Source of the DNA: Salegentibacter sp.
GTDB taxonomy: Bacteria > Bacteroidota > Bacteroidia > Flavobacteriales > Flavobacteriaceae
Assembly: GCA_017795085.1 (NCBI GenBank)
Contig: CP051246.1
Location: 3,722,514 to 3,786,513, forward strand
Direction: 5' to 3'
DNA length: 64,000 nt
Part shown: positions 16,309-24,284 of the stretch, in pieces
Layout of the letters: each line of letters starts with the position of its first letter
How positions within the stretch are numbered: the first letter of the stretch is position 1
Notes under the pieces: generated by a model
What the model was told of the DNA's origin: nothing
The model's input: the letters and a program-made list of their open reading frames with translations, nothing else
Database searches by the model: none
Program-made: the position numbers and the translations under genes

Positions 16309-16638
16309 AAGTTTTTGGTTTAAAAATTCCACATTGATAATCGCCTTATCAAGGTAGCCAGCTAACCTTTGAAACCCCTTGTCAACACTGAATTTGTGAA
16401 TAAATAAGTATTGGTATTATATGACGGCTTATGATATGATCGAGCGCTAAATTTTAGGAGCGTTTTGGCTGGGACTGTTAATAACCCGGGAGCAGCACTT
16501 AGAAAAAAGACGATAAAACGTCAATTTCTTATTGGAGCGCTTAAAAAATTGATTGTTTCACTTCAATTTATTAGGGCAGGATATGGGATAGTTTGTATGG
16601 TTCTACAGATAGTGTATTGGGAACTATTGACAAGACCA
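16309..16638. other. Upstream region of the tra operon
   Basis: About 330 bp between traE and the DnaC-like gene. It must hold the tra promoter (minus strand), but no clear -33/-7 pair was found. A plus-strand frame from 16465 into the neighbouring gene is A/T-rich with no recognisable domain and is rejected. Short hairpins such as GACG-ataaaa-CGTC (about 16509-16522) and two GAGCGCT repeats are present without an assignable role. Confidence 0.4.
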
Positions 16639-17301
16639 TTATTTTCTTTTATCCGGACTGTTTTTTGCAAAGGAAATAAGGTTAAAAAGTTCCCGCATGC
16701 GGCTTCTAACTCTATTGCCATAACGGGCTTCTAATTCCTCCGCGTTCAGGTTGGTGGTAGCGTGGGTTTTGATTTTTTTGTTACTGTTTAGGTAGAGATC
16801 GTAACGCGAGAGCAGCACCTCCCCTATTACATTACAATCTTTACCATAAAACCGACCCGGAGGCTCTGCGCCCAAATCATCAAAACAGAAAAATTTGGAA
16901 TTCCCGTAGTCCTCGATGGTCTTATACCCCAAATGATTAAAACTAAATACGATATTTCTGGAGGGGACCACCGTATAGGGTCGGTATTGCGGTACGATAT
17001 AATTTAATAATTTCAAAATACTGGTTTTCCCGCAACCTACCGGGCCGATTACCAAAAGGCCTTTATCCAGGTCAATACCGAATTTCTCACAGGCTACCCG
17101 ATCTCGTACTATGTAAAAGCAAAGTTTCCTGAGCAATTGATGGTCAATCTTGCTAATTTTGAAATGCTTGCCAAAAAGCAATTTTCCCTTAATTTCCAAA
17201 TAGGTTAGAATTTTTTTGAAATCATAAGTGATCCATTTTCCATCAAAATCACCCAGGGTATAAACTACCCCACCTTCCGTTATTTTAGAGGGGTTGATCA
17301 T
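16639..17301 (-). CDS. DnaC/IstB-like AAA+ ATPase
   Basis: A 220-residue P-loop ATPase. Walker A is IGPVGCGKTS (Lys92), Walker B is FFCFDDLGAE (Asp141/Asp142), and a sensor/arginine region THATTNLNAEELEARYGNRV then RSRMRE follows, as in DnaC and IstB helper ATPases. It overlaps the upstream replication-type gene by 17 bp. The pair (DnaD/phage O-like protein plus DnaC-like loader) suggests that the ICE can recruit the host replicative helicase and replicate autonomously after excision; this is inference. Confidence 0.82.
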   Translation of the reverse strand: MINPSKITEGGVVYTLGDFDGKWITYDFKKILTYLEIKGKLLFGKHFKISKIDHQLLRKLCFYIVRDRVACEKFGIDLDKGLLVIGPVGCGKTSILKLLNYIVPQYRPYTVVPSRNIVFSFNHLGYKTIEDYGNSKFFCFDDLGAEPPGRFYGKDCNVIGEVLLSRYDLYLNSNKKIKTHATTNLNAEELEARYGNRVRSRMRELFNLISFAKNSPDKRK

Positions 17302-18208
17302 AATCTTTATCCTTTGTGGTTTTTAAGTGATCTATGGGTTTAAAATATTCCCAGTCCTGTCTCGACCTTCGCTTGTTATTTCGGATCCAAATAATGGCCA
17401 GGGCCTTCCAGTCCTGTATTTTTCGCCCGTCTTTAGTATACCAGTTTTTATCCTGATAATAATTATAAAAAAAACCGCCTTCTTCTTCCTCCCCTCCCTG
17501 CGCTCTAAAATACTCCTGAACAATTTTTTTATTGGAAGGAGTAGAAGACTCTTTTGGTTTATGTTTATCATGTTTTCTCTTAGCGCCCATTTGTTGTTCA
17601 TTTTTGGGATGGGTGTGTGCCGTTTGTGGTTCATTGTTGGGATGGGTCTGTCCCACGACTTGTTTCGATTTGGGCCGGTGGGATTCGGGCATCCCATCCC
17701 TGGGCTGGTGGCATTCCACTGCCTGTTCCCTATTGGGATGCCGGGATGCTGCTGTCCCTACCCTGGGATGCTTATTGTTTTTTATGCCCTCTTTCTCTGG
17801 TGCAGGGGATACTTTTTCTGGTTCGCGGTCAGGCTTCGGCTTGGAGTTCTCATTAGAATGGTAGAACCGGGCCAGGTTTTCCAGTTTAGGATCATAGCCA
17901 TCCGAATCCTCCCCCTGATCGGTAAAACTGATCATCCTTACCTTGCTTCCGGTAAAGGCGTTATTTGAGGGAAAATATTCCAGATAACCCCATTTATCCA
18001 GGGCTACTAAACTCCGGTGGTAACTTGAAGTAGAACCGATCTTGGAGAGTTCCATTAGCTGCTGACGGCTGATACTAAATTCCGGAGCAAACCGGCTGGC
18101 ATTCCAGTTCTGAAACAGGGCCATATATAAACTGAGATGCATAGGCCCCGGCCTGGGATCACTATAAAATTTTCCAAGGGCTCCCTGAAGTAGTTTGATG
18201 TAATTCAT
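17285..18208 (-). CDS. Putative replication-initiator-like protein (winged-helix N-terminus)
   Basis: A 307-residue protein. The N-terminus (MHLSLYMALFQNWNASRF, FSISRQQLMELSKIGSTSSY, HRSLVALDKWGYLEY) resembles the winged-helix domain of DnaD/phage replication proteins in Bacteroidetes elements. The middle (about residues 110-220) is a low-complexity stretch with repeated H-P-N/K-E segments. The C-terminus (FFYNYYQDKNWYTKDGRK and IQDWKALAIIWIRNN) resembles the DNA-binding tail of phage replisome organisers. It overlaps the DnaC-like gene, which supports a joint role in replication. Family assignment is by pattern only. Confidence 0.65.
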   Translation of the reverse strand: MNYIKLLQGALGKFYSDPRPGPMHLSLYMALFQNWNASRFAPEFSISRQQLMELSKIGSTSSYHRSLVALDKWGYLEYFPSNNAFTGSKVRMISFTDQGEDSDGYDPKLENLARFYHSNENSKPKPDREPEKVSPAPEKEGIKNNKHPRVGTAASRHPNREQAVECHQPRDGMPESHRPKSKQVVGQTHPNNEPQTAHTHPKNEQQMGAKRKHDKHKPKESSTPSNKKIVQEYFRAQGGEEEEGGFFYNYYQDKNWYTKDGRKIQDWKALAIIWIRNNKRRSRQDWEYFKPIDHLKTTKDKDYDQPL

Positions 18209-18211
18209 AAC

Positions 18212-18496
18212 CTAATCTTTAAGGCTGTTGTGAACTTTATTTTCGGCCATCACTTTTTCAATATCCCGGACATCATAATAAATCAGACCGCCTACTTTGG
18301 TATAAGGCAGGGTGCCATTGACCCGTAGGTTTTGAAGGGTGCCCGGGCTGACCTGAAGATAGTCTAACACCTCGGAAGATTTCAAATAGCGTTTGACTCC
18401 CGGAGATTCTTGTTTTTGTAAAAGTGTTTTTAATTCTTCGAGTAATTCCATCTTGAATTCCCGAAGGTCATCGGTGGTAAGAATACTTGCTGGCAT
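18212..18496 (-). CDS. Xis-like helix-turn-helix protein (HTH_17/MerR type)
   Basis: A 94-residue DNA-binding protein. After a helical N-terminus (LREFKMELLEELKTLLQK), residues about 42-88 (YLKSSEVLDYLQVSPGTLQN, LRVNGTLPYTKVGGLIYYDV) form the excisionase-type winged HTH that starts with a substrate-selection helix and ends with a beta wing. Such proteins in Bacteroidetes ICEs act in excision or as regulators. It lies 3 bp before the replication-type gene and downstream of rteC. The leader contains a terminator-like hairpin and two identical palindromes, suggesting control by RteC and by attenuation. Confidence 0.82.
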   Translation of the reverse strand: MPASILTTDDLREFKMELLEELKTLLQKQESPGVKRYLKSSEVLDYLQVSPGTLQNLRVNGTLPYTKVGGLIYYDVRDIEKVMAENKVHNSLKD

Positions 18497-18510
18497 AATA
18501 CTGTGGATTT

Positions 18511-18599
18511 AAAAAAGGGGACTATCCAGGTTAGAACTTTTTAAGGATAGCCCCCAGGGATTTGACTTTCGTTGCCTCAAAGTTGAAACAGATCCCTGG
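18511..18599 (-). promoter_or_regulatory. Attenuator-like leader of the Xis-like gene
   Basis: On the minus strand, CCAGGGAT/ATCCCTGG (18592-18599 with 18554-18561) forms an 8-bp stem, followed by a second stem between 18545-18555 and 18517-18527 (GGGGGCTATCC with GGATAGTCCCC) and then six T (18511-18516). The two hairpins share bases 18554-18555. The second one is terminator-like and ends 14 bp before the start codon at 18496. It could alternatively be the plain terminator of rteC. Confidence 0.55.
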
Positions 18600-18618
18600 T
18601 TATTTTTCACAATGACCT

Positions 18619-18630
18619 TCGTAATTACGT
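18619..18630. promoter_or_regulatory. Palindromic operator candidate 1 (TCGTAATTACGT)
   Basis: TCGTAATTACGT with the perfect 10-bp palindrome CGTAATTACG. An identical 12-mer occurs at 18746-18757, both within the rteC to Xis-like gene interval. Candidate RteC binding site by analogy with CTnDOT, where RteC binds inverted repeats in front of the excision operon. Confidence 0.5.
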
Positions 18631-18745
18631 AAAACTTTAACAATAGTCGCTTTTCCTACTAAATGAAGTCATTTTAAAGGAAAAAGTAACGGAAACGGTC
18701 CTAATCCCAGCCTGAAATCTGGCCGGAAAACCAAAAGTGGAAAAA

Positions 18746-18757
18746 TCGTAATTACGT
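18746..18757. promoter_or_regulatory. Palindromic operator candidate 2 (TCGTAATTACGT)
   Basis: Second exact copy of the 12-bp element, 127 bp from the first and 15 bp beyond the end of rteC. Two identical palindromes in 275 bp are unlikely by chance in this composition. Confidence 0.5.
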
Positions 18758-18771
18758 TTTACTTCGAAAAA

Positions 18772-19605
18772 TTAAATGTTGTCGTCCCTATCCATTTTGT
18801 TTTCCAGTTTTAGGATAAGCCGGTGAAGATATTTGGTGCGGTCGCCCTTACGGGATTTCATTTCATAATAGGTTTTATAGCCCTGATCCAGTTTAGTATT
18901 TAAGAAATCCTCGAAGGAAGAAATGATGGTGCTGATCTCCACATTGCCGTGATTTAATGCCCCGTCTGCATATAAAGCATAAATTATCTCAATTAAAGAG
19001 GTTTTTGATCCCGTCCATTTTAAAAGCTTGGGCTGTTTTTCCAAATGCAGCGACTTATTGCCAGGCTGTAGTTTTTGAAGCTGGTCACGGATATAATGAA
19101 TATATTTATACATGGCCTGGATCATCGCCCAAAGCATATCGTGGGAAGTAGAGAATTCCGGGTATTGATAATAATTTATCGTGGGAGCAAAAGGAAAGTT
19201 ATCCAGATTGTTACGAGTGAAAAATTCAGGATCCAAATAATTCCGGGATTGCTCCATATAATTCACAAAATCCTTATTCTGGGCGAAGAACTTATTGATC
19301 TTTTTAATCTCTTTTTCTAAAAATCGTATTTTAGGTCGGGTACCTGCCTTGGGGATGTTAAGCTCACAAGACCTGACTTCGCTAAAATAAATAAGATAGC
19401 TCATCGGAAAAGGTTTGATATTACGAAAGAAATTGATCTCCTCCCCGGGGTCCTCAAAATCTTCTTTTTCCACCAGACGGTGCAACTCAGATAGCGTACG
19501 GTTACTTAAACGAATCCCAAGTTCGGCTTTTGTAAGTGGCGCCTTATCCGAATGGATAATCCGGTCTACCTTTTCTGTAAATGTTGACAATGTTTTCTCG
19601 AACAT
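18772..19605 (-). CDS. rteC: RteC-family regulator of ICE excision
   Basis: A 277-residue protein with the RteC pattern: helical N-terminus, the block WTGSKTSLIEIIYALYADGA followed by LNHGNVEI, and near the end YYEMKSRKGDRTKYLHRLI. In CTnDOT RteC activates the excision operon. An in-frame TTG at 19656 would add 17 residues; ATG at 19605 (MFEKTLSTFTEKVDRII) is preferred because it is a standard codon and fits the family's start. The Xis-like gene follows 275 bp downstream, with two matching palindromes between, which is the expected target region. Confidence 0.85.
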   Translation of the reverse strand: MFEKTLSTFTEKVDRIIHSDKAPLTKAELGIRLSNRTLSELHRLVEKEDFEDPGEEINFFRNIKPFPMSYLIYFSEVRSCELNIPKAGTRPKIRFLEKEIKKINKFFAQNKDFVNYMEQSRNYLDPEFFTRNNLDNFPFAPTINYYQYPEFSTSHDMLWAMIQAMYKYIHYIRDQLQKLQPGNKSLHLEKQPKLLKWTGSKTSLIEIIYALYADGALNHGNVEISTIISSFEDFLNTKLDQGYKTYYEMKSRKGDRTKYLHRLILKLENKMDRDDNI

Positions 19606-19693
19606 GGGGGTGGTATAAAAGGAAAGCAAATAATGCCGTTGTTGGGCTATTTTCAATGCGCTTAAAGTGTTTAGGGTTAATAGGAAAAGGGGG

Positions 19694-22102
19694 CTAATCG
19701 TTTCTTAGAAATTCCAATGCTTCCATGGCATAATTATCCCTGGCCTGGATATAACAACACTTTTGTTGTATTTGTGCGCCGACTTTTCGCTTTTCAAATC
19801 CTGCAGTCAGCCCGAAATCAATTCGCTTAGATTGCAGGTCTTTAGCCCGTAAAATAGTTTGATATAAAAGCTGCCGGTAGATATTAAACGATCTTGAATA
19901 CTCATAATCCATTCCTACGACCGCCGGGGTATATACCTGGCTGGCATTCTTATAGCAAAACATAACCCCCACCGGATATTGATCTTTTTCTCTTAAATAT
20001 ATTAATAGGAATTCCCACTCCGGAGAGCTATTCATATGTTTAAACAATGAAAAAGGATAACTGAAAGTATTAAGGCCTAAGTTATTCTTCTTTACATTTA
20101 AATAGAGTTTATAGCAAGCTTCTAGTTCTTCATCTCCTAATTGATCGCTAAGCCTGATTTCAAGTTGATCTTTAAAGACCTGAATATCTTTTCGGAAGTG
20201 TCTTCGGGACCGGGAACTAAGACTTTCTATATAGGAAGCTTCATCATCCCATTGAAAGTTATGATATACAGCCGCTTCGGGCATAGCCACTTTAATAAAT
20301 CCTTTGGCATGGAAAAAATCGTTCAGTCCCTTATCCTCAACCTTAAAATCCCGCAGTATCACATATTGAGGATCCAGTTTCTTTTCTAAAGTTTCCAATT
20401 CAGCAAGTAACAAATTCAAAGCTTCCTTCCAGCTATTATGTTCCCTGTTAAGGAATAAATGCTCACCCTCTGTTATCATCGAGCCCATACACAGGCAATA
20501 GCCGGTATGGAAATATGGATTGTTTTCCCGTTCCTTCTCCAACTTAACGGATACAGAGCGGGGAGCGAGCATGTCCTCTTTCCACAAACCATATGAAAAG
20601 AAAGTAGCCAGAAGACAATCTTGATTCTCATCCAGGATAATATAGTAGTAAAACCGGTAATTGTGCTGTTGAAGTTCATTAGCCCGAAAAACCTGTTCCA
20701 GGGATCTAAGGCCTTTCCAATCGTAAAATCCATGCCCACCCACCGTTTTGTTCCAAAGTTCCGGGGAAATATCAGTTATTGTTTCATAGCGGTTTACCTT
20801 AAGGTGTGATTTTGGAAGCTTACCATTAGATTGTTTATTTTTACCCTTTCCGAATGCAAAATAAATTCGCTCCAGGCTGGTATGGGTATCTTCCAATGCC
20901 TTTGGAAAATTATCGACAAGGGCATCCACCAGTCCCTGCATTTCCTCTTTCTGATTGTTTCTTGAGATGCTTATCCTAAGTCCTGTATTTTTTATCGGAA
21001 CACCGGGGAAAATTCCGGTATTGACATAAAAACCTGATTCAATCAGGCTGTTAACCAAATTGAAACCGGTCTCCGGCATTCCCGCTCCTATATAAAATAT
21101 AGGGGAATCGTTATCTACAATAACAGGAAGATTGGTTTGCTTCAAAGATTGGTTAAAAAAGGAGATGCGATCTGCAAGCTCCTCTTGCAGGGTATAAATT
21201 TCATCGCTCAAGTGAATTTTTGCAGAAGCAATGGCAGCACCCACGGAGGCCGGCTCCAACTGCACAGAAAAAGTAAGCGGTCCCCCGAAATTCTTTATCT
21301 TCTGCTGGAGCTTTTTATCACTGCACACCATTACCGCTCCACTTGCACCAAAGGTTTTGCTCAAGGTCCCGAACAATATCACCCGCTCGGGTAATTGCTT
21401 TATTTCGCTCATAACATATCCACTACCATGTTTGCCTTTCCAACTCATCCCGTGGACATCATCGAAATAAATATGGAGTTGGGGATATTTGTTAAGCAAT
21501 TCCATAAGTTCTGCTATTGGAGCGTAATCACCATACATCGAATACATACCATCGGCCATATACCAGATTTTATCGCATTTCGATTGGAACTTTTTTATTT
21601 TGTCTTCCAGCATTTGCAGGTTGTTATGCCGTATCATTTCTACTGGGACAGACCGCAACTTCAATGGGTTTACGGCACTTTGAAGGCTCCAGTGCACCTG
21701 GTGGTCAAGTATTACGGCGTCTCCATCACCAACAACGGAGGGAACAACCCCTAAGTGCCCCAGTGTACTGTTTTTGGTAATGACCACCGGGCTATCATAC
21801 ATTTCACCGACTAGCGATTCCAATTCCTCATATAAGGGATGGGATACATAAGATTTGGAAACCGGGAACTGGGTTCCGTAGGCAGCTACAGCATCCATTG
21901 CTCCCTGTTTTAACCTGGGATCATGTTCCAGTCCAAGGTAACCGGTGGTTCCAAAATGGAAGAGCTTTTTTCCATTGATCTGAATTTGCCTTCCATTTAA
22001 ACTATTTCCTTCGGCATATAAATGCAAAGCCCCTGAATCCTTTGCCTTAGTCATCACATCTACTACTGTGTTTAATAGATTATTGTGTCGAATTTTTGCC
22101 AT
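19694..22102 (-). CDS. Alpha-oxoamine synthase / GNAT-like acyltransferase fusion
   Basis: An 802-residue two-domain cytoplasmic enzyme. Residues 1 to about 410 are a PLP-dependent alpha-oxoamine synthase (family of BioF, KBL, serine palmitoyltransferase, CqsA): LFHFGTTGYLGLEHDPRL, the PLP-stacking His region LDHQVHWS (His134/His137), the cofactor Asp and His in IYFDDVHGMSW (Asp214, His217), and the Schiff-base lysine in FGTLSKTFGASGA (Lys249). Residues about 440-802 form an acyltransferase region of the GNAT/FemAB-like type (SRRHFRKDIQVF, YPVGVMFCYKN, RIDFGLTAGFEKRKVG). The reaction is probably condensation of an amino acid with an acyl thioester followed by N-acylation, making a lipid or signal; the product is unknown. 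It is divergent from a DUF7793 gene and a PAS-AraC regulator. Confidence 0.82.
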   Translation of the reverse strand: MAKIRHNNLLNTVVDVMTKAKDSGALHLYAEGNSLNGRQIQINGKKLFHFGTTGYLGLEHDPRLKQGAMDAVAAYGTQFPVSKSYVSHPLYEELESLVGEMYDSPVVITKNSTLGHLGVVPSVVGDGDAVILDHQVHWSLQSAVNPLKLRSVPVEMIRHNNLQMLEDKIKKFQSKCDKIWYMADGMYSMYGDYAPIAELMELLNKYPQLHIYFDDVHGMSWKGKHGSGYVMSEIKQLPERVILFGTLSKTFGASGAVMVCSDKKLQQKIKNFGGPLTFSVQLEPASVGAAIASAKIHLSDEIYTLQEELADRISFFNQSLKQTNLPVIVDNDSPIFYIGAGMPETGFNLVNSLIESGFYVNTGIFPGVPIKNTGLRISISRNNQKEEMQGLVDALVDNFPKALEDTHTSLERIYFAFGKGKNKQSNGKLPKSHLKVNRYETITDISPELWNKTVGGHGFYDWKGLRSLEQVFRANELQQHNYRFYYYIILDENQDCLLATFFSYGLWKEDMLAPRSVSVKLEKERENNPYFHTGYCLCMGSMITEGEHLFLNREHNSWKEALNLLLAELETLEKKLDPQYVILRDFKVEDKGLNDFFHAKGFIKVAMPEAAVYHNFQWDDEASYIESLSSRSRRHFRKDIQVFKDQLEIRLSDQLGDEELEACYKLYLNVKKNNLGLNTFSYPFSLFKHMNSSPEWEFLLIYLREKDQYPVGVMFCYKNASQVYTPAVVGMDYEYSRSFNIYRQLLYQTILRAKDLQSKRIDFGLTAGFEKRKVGAQIQQKCCYIQARDNYAMEALEFLRND

Positions 22103-22179
22103 AACTCAAATATTTTTGAACTATGAAACTAATAAAAGAAATTGGTAATCAATAGTTTATAAAAATAAAAGTCACCTGA

Positions 22180-22217
22180 GTCAAATCTGTTCATTTAAAG
22201 TCAAATGCTGGCATTTG
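22180..22217. promoter_or_regulatory. Candidate AraC-type operator between the fusion gene and DUF7793 gene
   Basis: GTCAAAT occurs at 22180-22186 and again at 22200-22206, a 20-bp direct repeat (two helical turns), and the second copy runs into the palindrome CAAATGC-TG-GCATTTG (22202-22217). A similar pair precedes the MauE gene. Binding by the nearby PAS-AraC protein is inferred. Confidence 0.45.
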
Positions 22218-22311
22218 GTATAGAATTAATCAGGGATCGGATTACAGCTCACCCTTTTTTAGCCGATAAACCATAAATTATTTTTTATTAAATTAGATCA
22301 AAATAGGGCCC

Positions 22312-22680
22312 ATGATTAGAGTTAATGCGTATGCAGATCTCTGGATCGAAGAAGGTATTCTCCATTTTGTTTACAAACCAAATACAATTATCGATCTGGA
22401 AGCGGCAAGGAAAATTGTTAGAAGCAGGCTTCGTTTCCAAGGCGATTTTTCCTACCCTATTTTATGCGACATCCGGCATCTTACTCTCGCAGACAAGCTG
22501 GCAAGAGACTTTCTTGCCGAAAAGGGTTGTATCAAGGCAAGTGCTGTTGCATTTGTTATAGAAGAAGCGTATTCAGGCACGCTCATAAAGGCCTTTATTA
22601 ATATAAGTAATCCCTCTGTCCCTACCAGGGAGTTTACCACAATCCCAGAAGCCTTAGAGTTTCTATCGGAGTATATATAA
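22312..22680 (+). CDS. DUF7793 (STAS/SpoIIAA-like fold) protein
   Basis: A 122-residue soluble protein without signal or membrane segment. Pattern WIEEGILHFVYKPNTIIDLE, FSYPILCDIRHLTLADKLAR, TREFTTIPEALEFL matches small Bacteroidota proteins annotated as DUF7793, which look like STAS/SpoIIAA-type domains. They commonly lie beside AraC or PAS regulators; the role is unknown, possibly a regulatory partner. The gene starts 209 bp from the divergent fusion enzyme and ends 19 bp before the AraC-type regulator, forming a likely operon with it. Confidence 0.7.
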   Translation: MIRVNAYADLWIEEGILHFVYKPNTIIDLEAARKIVRSRLRFQGDFSYPILCDIRHLTLADKLARDFLAEKGCIKASAVAFVIEEAYSGTLIKAFINISNPSVPTREFTTIPEALEFLSEYI

Positions 22681-22699
22681 ACTGATAAATTTACTTATT

Positions 22700-23617
22700 A
22701 TGCACATCAAGAACTCTCAAAAAAGGGTAAAGGAGATCCTTGATTTTATTACTAAAATCACCTTGGGAAATTACGCTTACACCCTTCCATTACGCAAAAA
22801 GAAAGATGAACTGGAACAAATCGTCCTTTCGCTCAACACCATGGTGGAAGAAATCGACACCGCCGTACACCAGATCAATCACGAGCAAAGCAAAGAGGTG
22901 TTTGAAAACCTGATTTTTAACCTGGACTGCAATATGCATATTACCTCCTACTCTGAAAATGTACAAGAAATATTAAATTATTCCGGGGAGGACCTTCTAT
23001 CAAAACCGGTGCAACTCCTGCTCAGTAAGGAGACAAAATTTCCAGATAACCTTTCAAAGCTTCTTGATCTTGCGATTGAGGAAAATATTTCCTTTAAAGT
23101 GGATTTCAAACATCAGAGCGGCCTGTTGTGGTCCGGCTCAGGCTACCTGCACCAACTGGTGTCTTCCGGAAAGAAAGATTATACACTTTCTGTTTTTAAG
23201 TTAGTCCATGTTAATGAAATACTTAGAAACCCAGGAGAATATAAAAAACGAAGGCATACCAGTTCTCCCACTACATATAGAAGTTTGATGTTACAGGACC
23301 AACGGGAACTAACCAGGGAACTTCATAAATTTGTAATGAATCGTCTTGATAGAAATTTGGGTAAAATGCCAGAGATTTCAAGGATTATTGGTGCCAGTAC
23401 TACTAAAATCAGAACTATTTTTAAACGTGCCTATGGCGATTCTATTTATGCCTATCATCTAAAAAAGAGAATGGAGAAGGCACATACCTTACTTGTAGAT
23501 ACTAATCTTCCCATTAATGAGATTGTGGAAGAGTGTGGCTTTAAAAGCTTTTCCTATTTCTCAAGAACCTTTAAGAAAATTTACGGGAAGACACCTTCTC
23601 AGGTGAGAAATTCCTAA
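22700..23617 (+). CDS. PAS-AraC transcriptional regulator
   Basis: A 305-residue cytoplasmic regulator. Residues 1-60 resemble a soluble HAMP-like helical segment (RVKEILDFITKITLGNYAY, DELEQIVLSLNTMVEEID). Residues about 65-165 form a PAS-like sensor (VFENLIFNLDCNMHITSYSE, VQEILNYSGEDLLSKPVQLL). Residues about 205-303 are a C-terminal AraC double HTH (MPEISRIIGASTTKIRTIFK, INEIVEECGFKSFSYFSRTF followed by KKIYGKTPSQVR). It lies in one operon with the DUF7793 gene. Candidate 20-21 bp direct repeats in front of the oxoamine-synthase fusion and of the MauE gene suggest that it controls both sides. The signal sensed by the PAS domain is unknown. Confidence 0.85.
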   Translation: MHIKNSQKRVKEILDFITKITLGNYAYTLPLRKKKDELEQIVLSLNTMVEEIDTAVHQINHEQSKEVFENLIFNLDCNMHITSYSENVQEILNYSGEDLLSKPVQLLLSKETKFPDNLSKLLDLAIEENISFKVDFKHQSGLLWSGSGYLHQLVSSGKKDYTLSVFKLVHVNEILRNPGEYKKRRHTSSPTTYRSLMLQDQRELTRELHKFVMNRLDRNLGKMPEISRIIGASTTKIRTIFKRAYGDSIYAYHLKKRMEKAHTLLVDTNLPINEIVEECGFKSFSYFSRTFKKIYGKTPSQVRNS

Positions 23618-23633
23618 AAAATATGTGCGGCTG

Positions 23634-23661
23634 GTCAAATTTAAAATTGTCATAGGCAAAT
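23634..23661 (+). promoter_or_regulatory. Candidate AraC-type operator upstream of MauE
   Basis: GGTCAAAT (23633-23640) and GGCAAAT (23655-23661) form a direct repeat with 21-bp spacing, 74 bp upstream of the MauE start. It resembles the GTCAAAT pair at 22180-22206. Confidence 0.4.
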
Positions 23662-23734
23662 GGCCAATCCATAAATAATAGAACTTTATTCCATTGAAAA
23701 AGTAAATACAGCCCTCTGGCATAAGACTTTTACT

Positions 23735-24234
23735 ATGGAAAGTAAACTAAAATATGAACTAAGCCTGGATTTCTTTAAAAAAAGATGGATTTTAAAGATT
23801 ATCTCATTCTATTTCATTTTCCTTTTTGTCTATACCGGTCTAACTAAAATAATAGATCACCAATCACTACTAACAACCTTAAGGAACGCCCTCTTTTTTT
23901 AAAGGGATTCTTAGCCCTGTTTCTTTCCTGGGTGGTACCCATAACCGAAATCGCCCTGGCGGGGATATTGGTGCATCCTAAATCAAGAAAATATGGCTTT
24001 CTGGGTACAATTATTCTTTTGGCAATATTTACCATCTACACGGGCTGGATTGTATGGAGGAGCCCTTATGAACCATGTACCTGCGGAGGGTTAATGACGC
24101 TTTTGTCCTGGAAACAACACCTGACTTTTAATATTAGCAGCCTGTTGTTGGCTTATTGGGGCTATCGTTTACACATAAAAGAAACCAAAAATAAAGAAAA
24201 ATTTTATCGCGATAAGAACAGGAATGTGAGCTGA
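23735..24234 (+). pseudogene. MauE/DoxX-type redox-associated membrane protein, frameshifted at a T7 tract
   Basis: ATG at 23735 opens 55 codons (MESKLKYELSLDFFKKRW, then a membrane segment with VYTGLTKIIDH) and stops at TAA 23900-23902, directly after seven T (23894-23900). The rest of the protein continues in the -1 frame to 24234: FLALFLSWVVPITEIALAGI, FLGTIILLAIFTIYTGWIV, the Cys motif PCTCGGLM and a final membrane segment. One extra T, or a -1 slip at TTT-TTT, restores a normal four-helix MauE/DoxX protein of about 166 residues. MauE-type proteins act in disulfide or redox chemistry in the membrane. The break may be a true mutation, a sequencing error, or translational/transcriptional slippage. 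Confidence 0.8.
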
Positions 24235-24284
24235 ACACCTGTAAAAGAAAGTAGGCAAAATAATAATTCATAAAACTTTATATT

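Noticed and set aside
16465..16734. 89-codon plus-strand frame overlapping the DnaC-like gene
   Set aside because: Its second half is antisense to a well-supported ATPase gene and the first half has no recognisable pattern.
17327..17968. Long plus-strand frames (up to 213 codons) over the replication-type gene
   Set aside because: They are shadows of the minus-strand gene; their Phe/Cys/Trp-rich translation mirrors its low-complexity His/Pro/Lys region.
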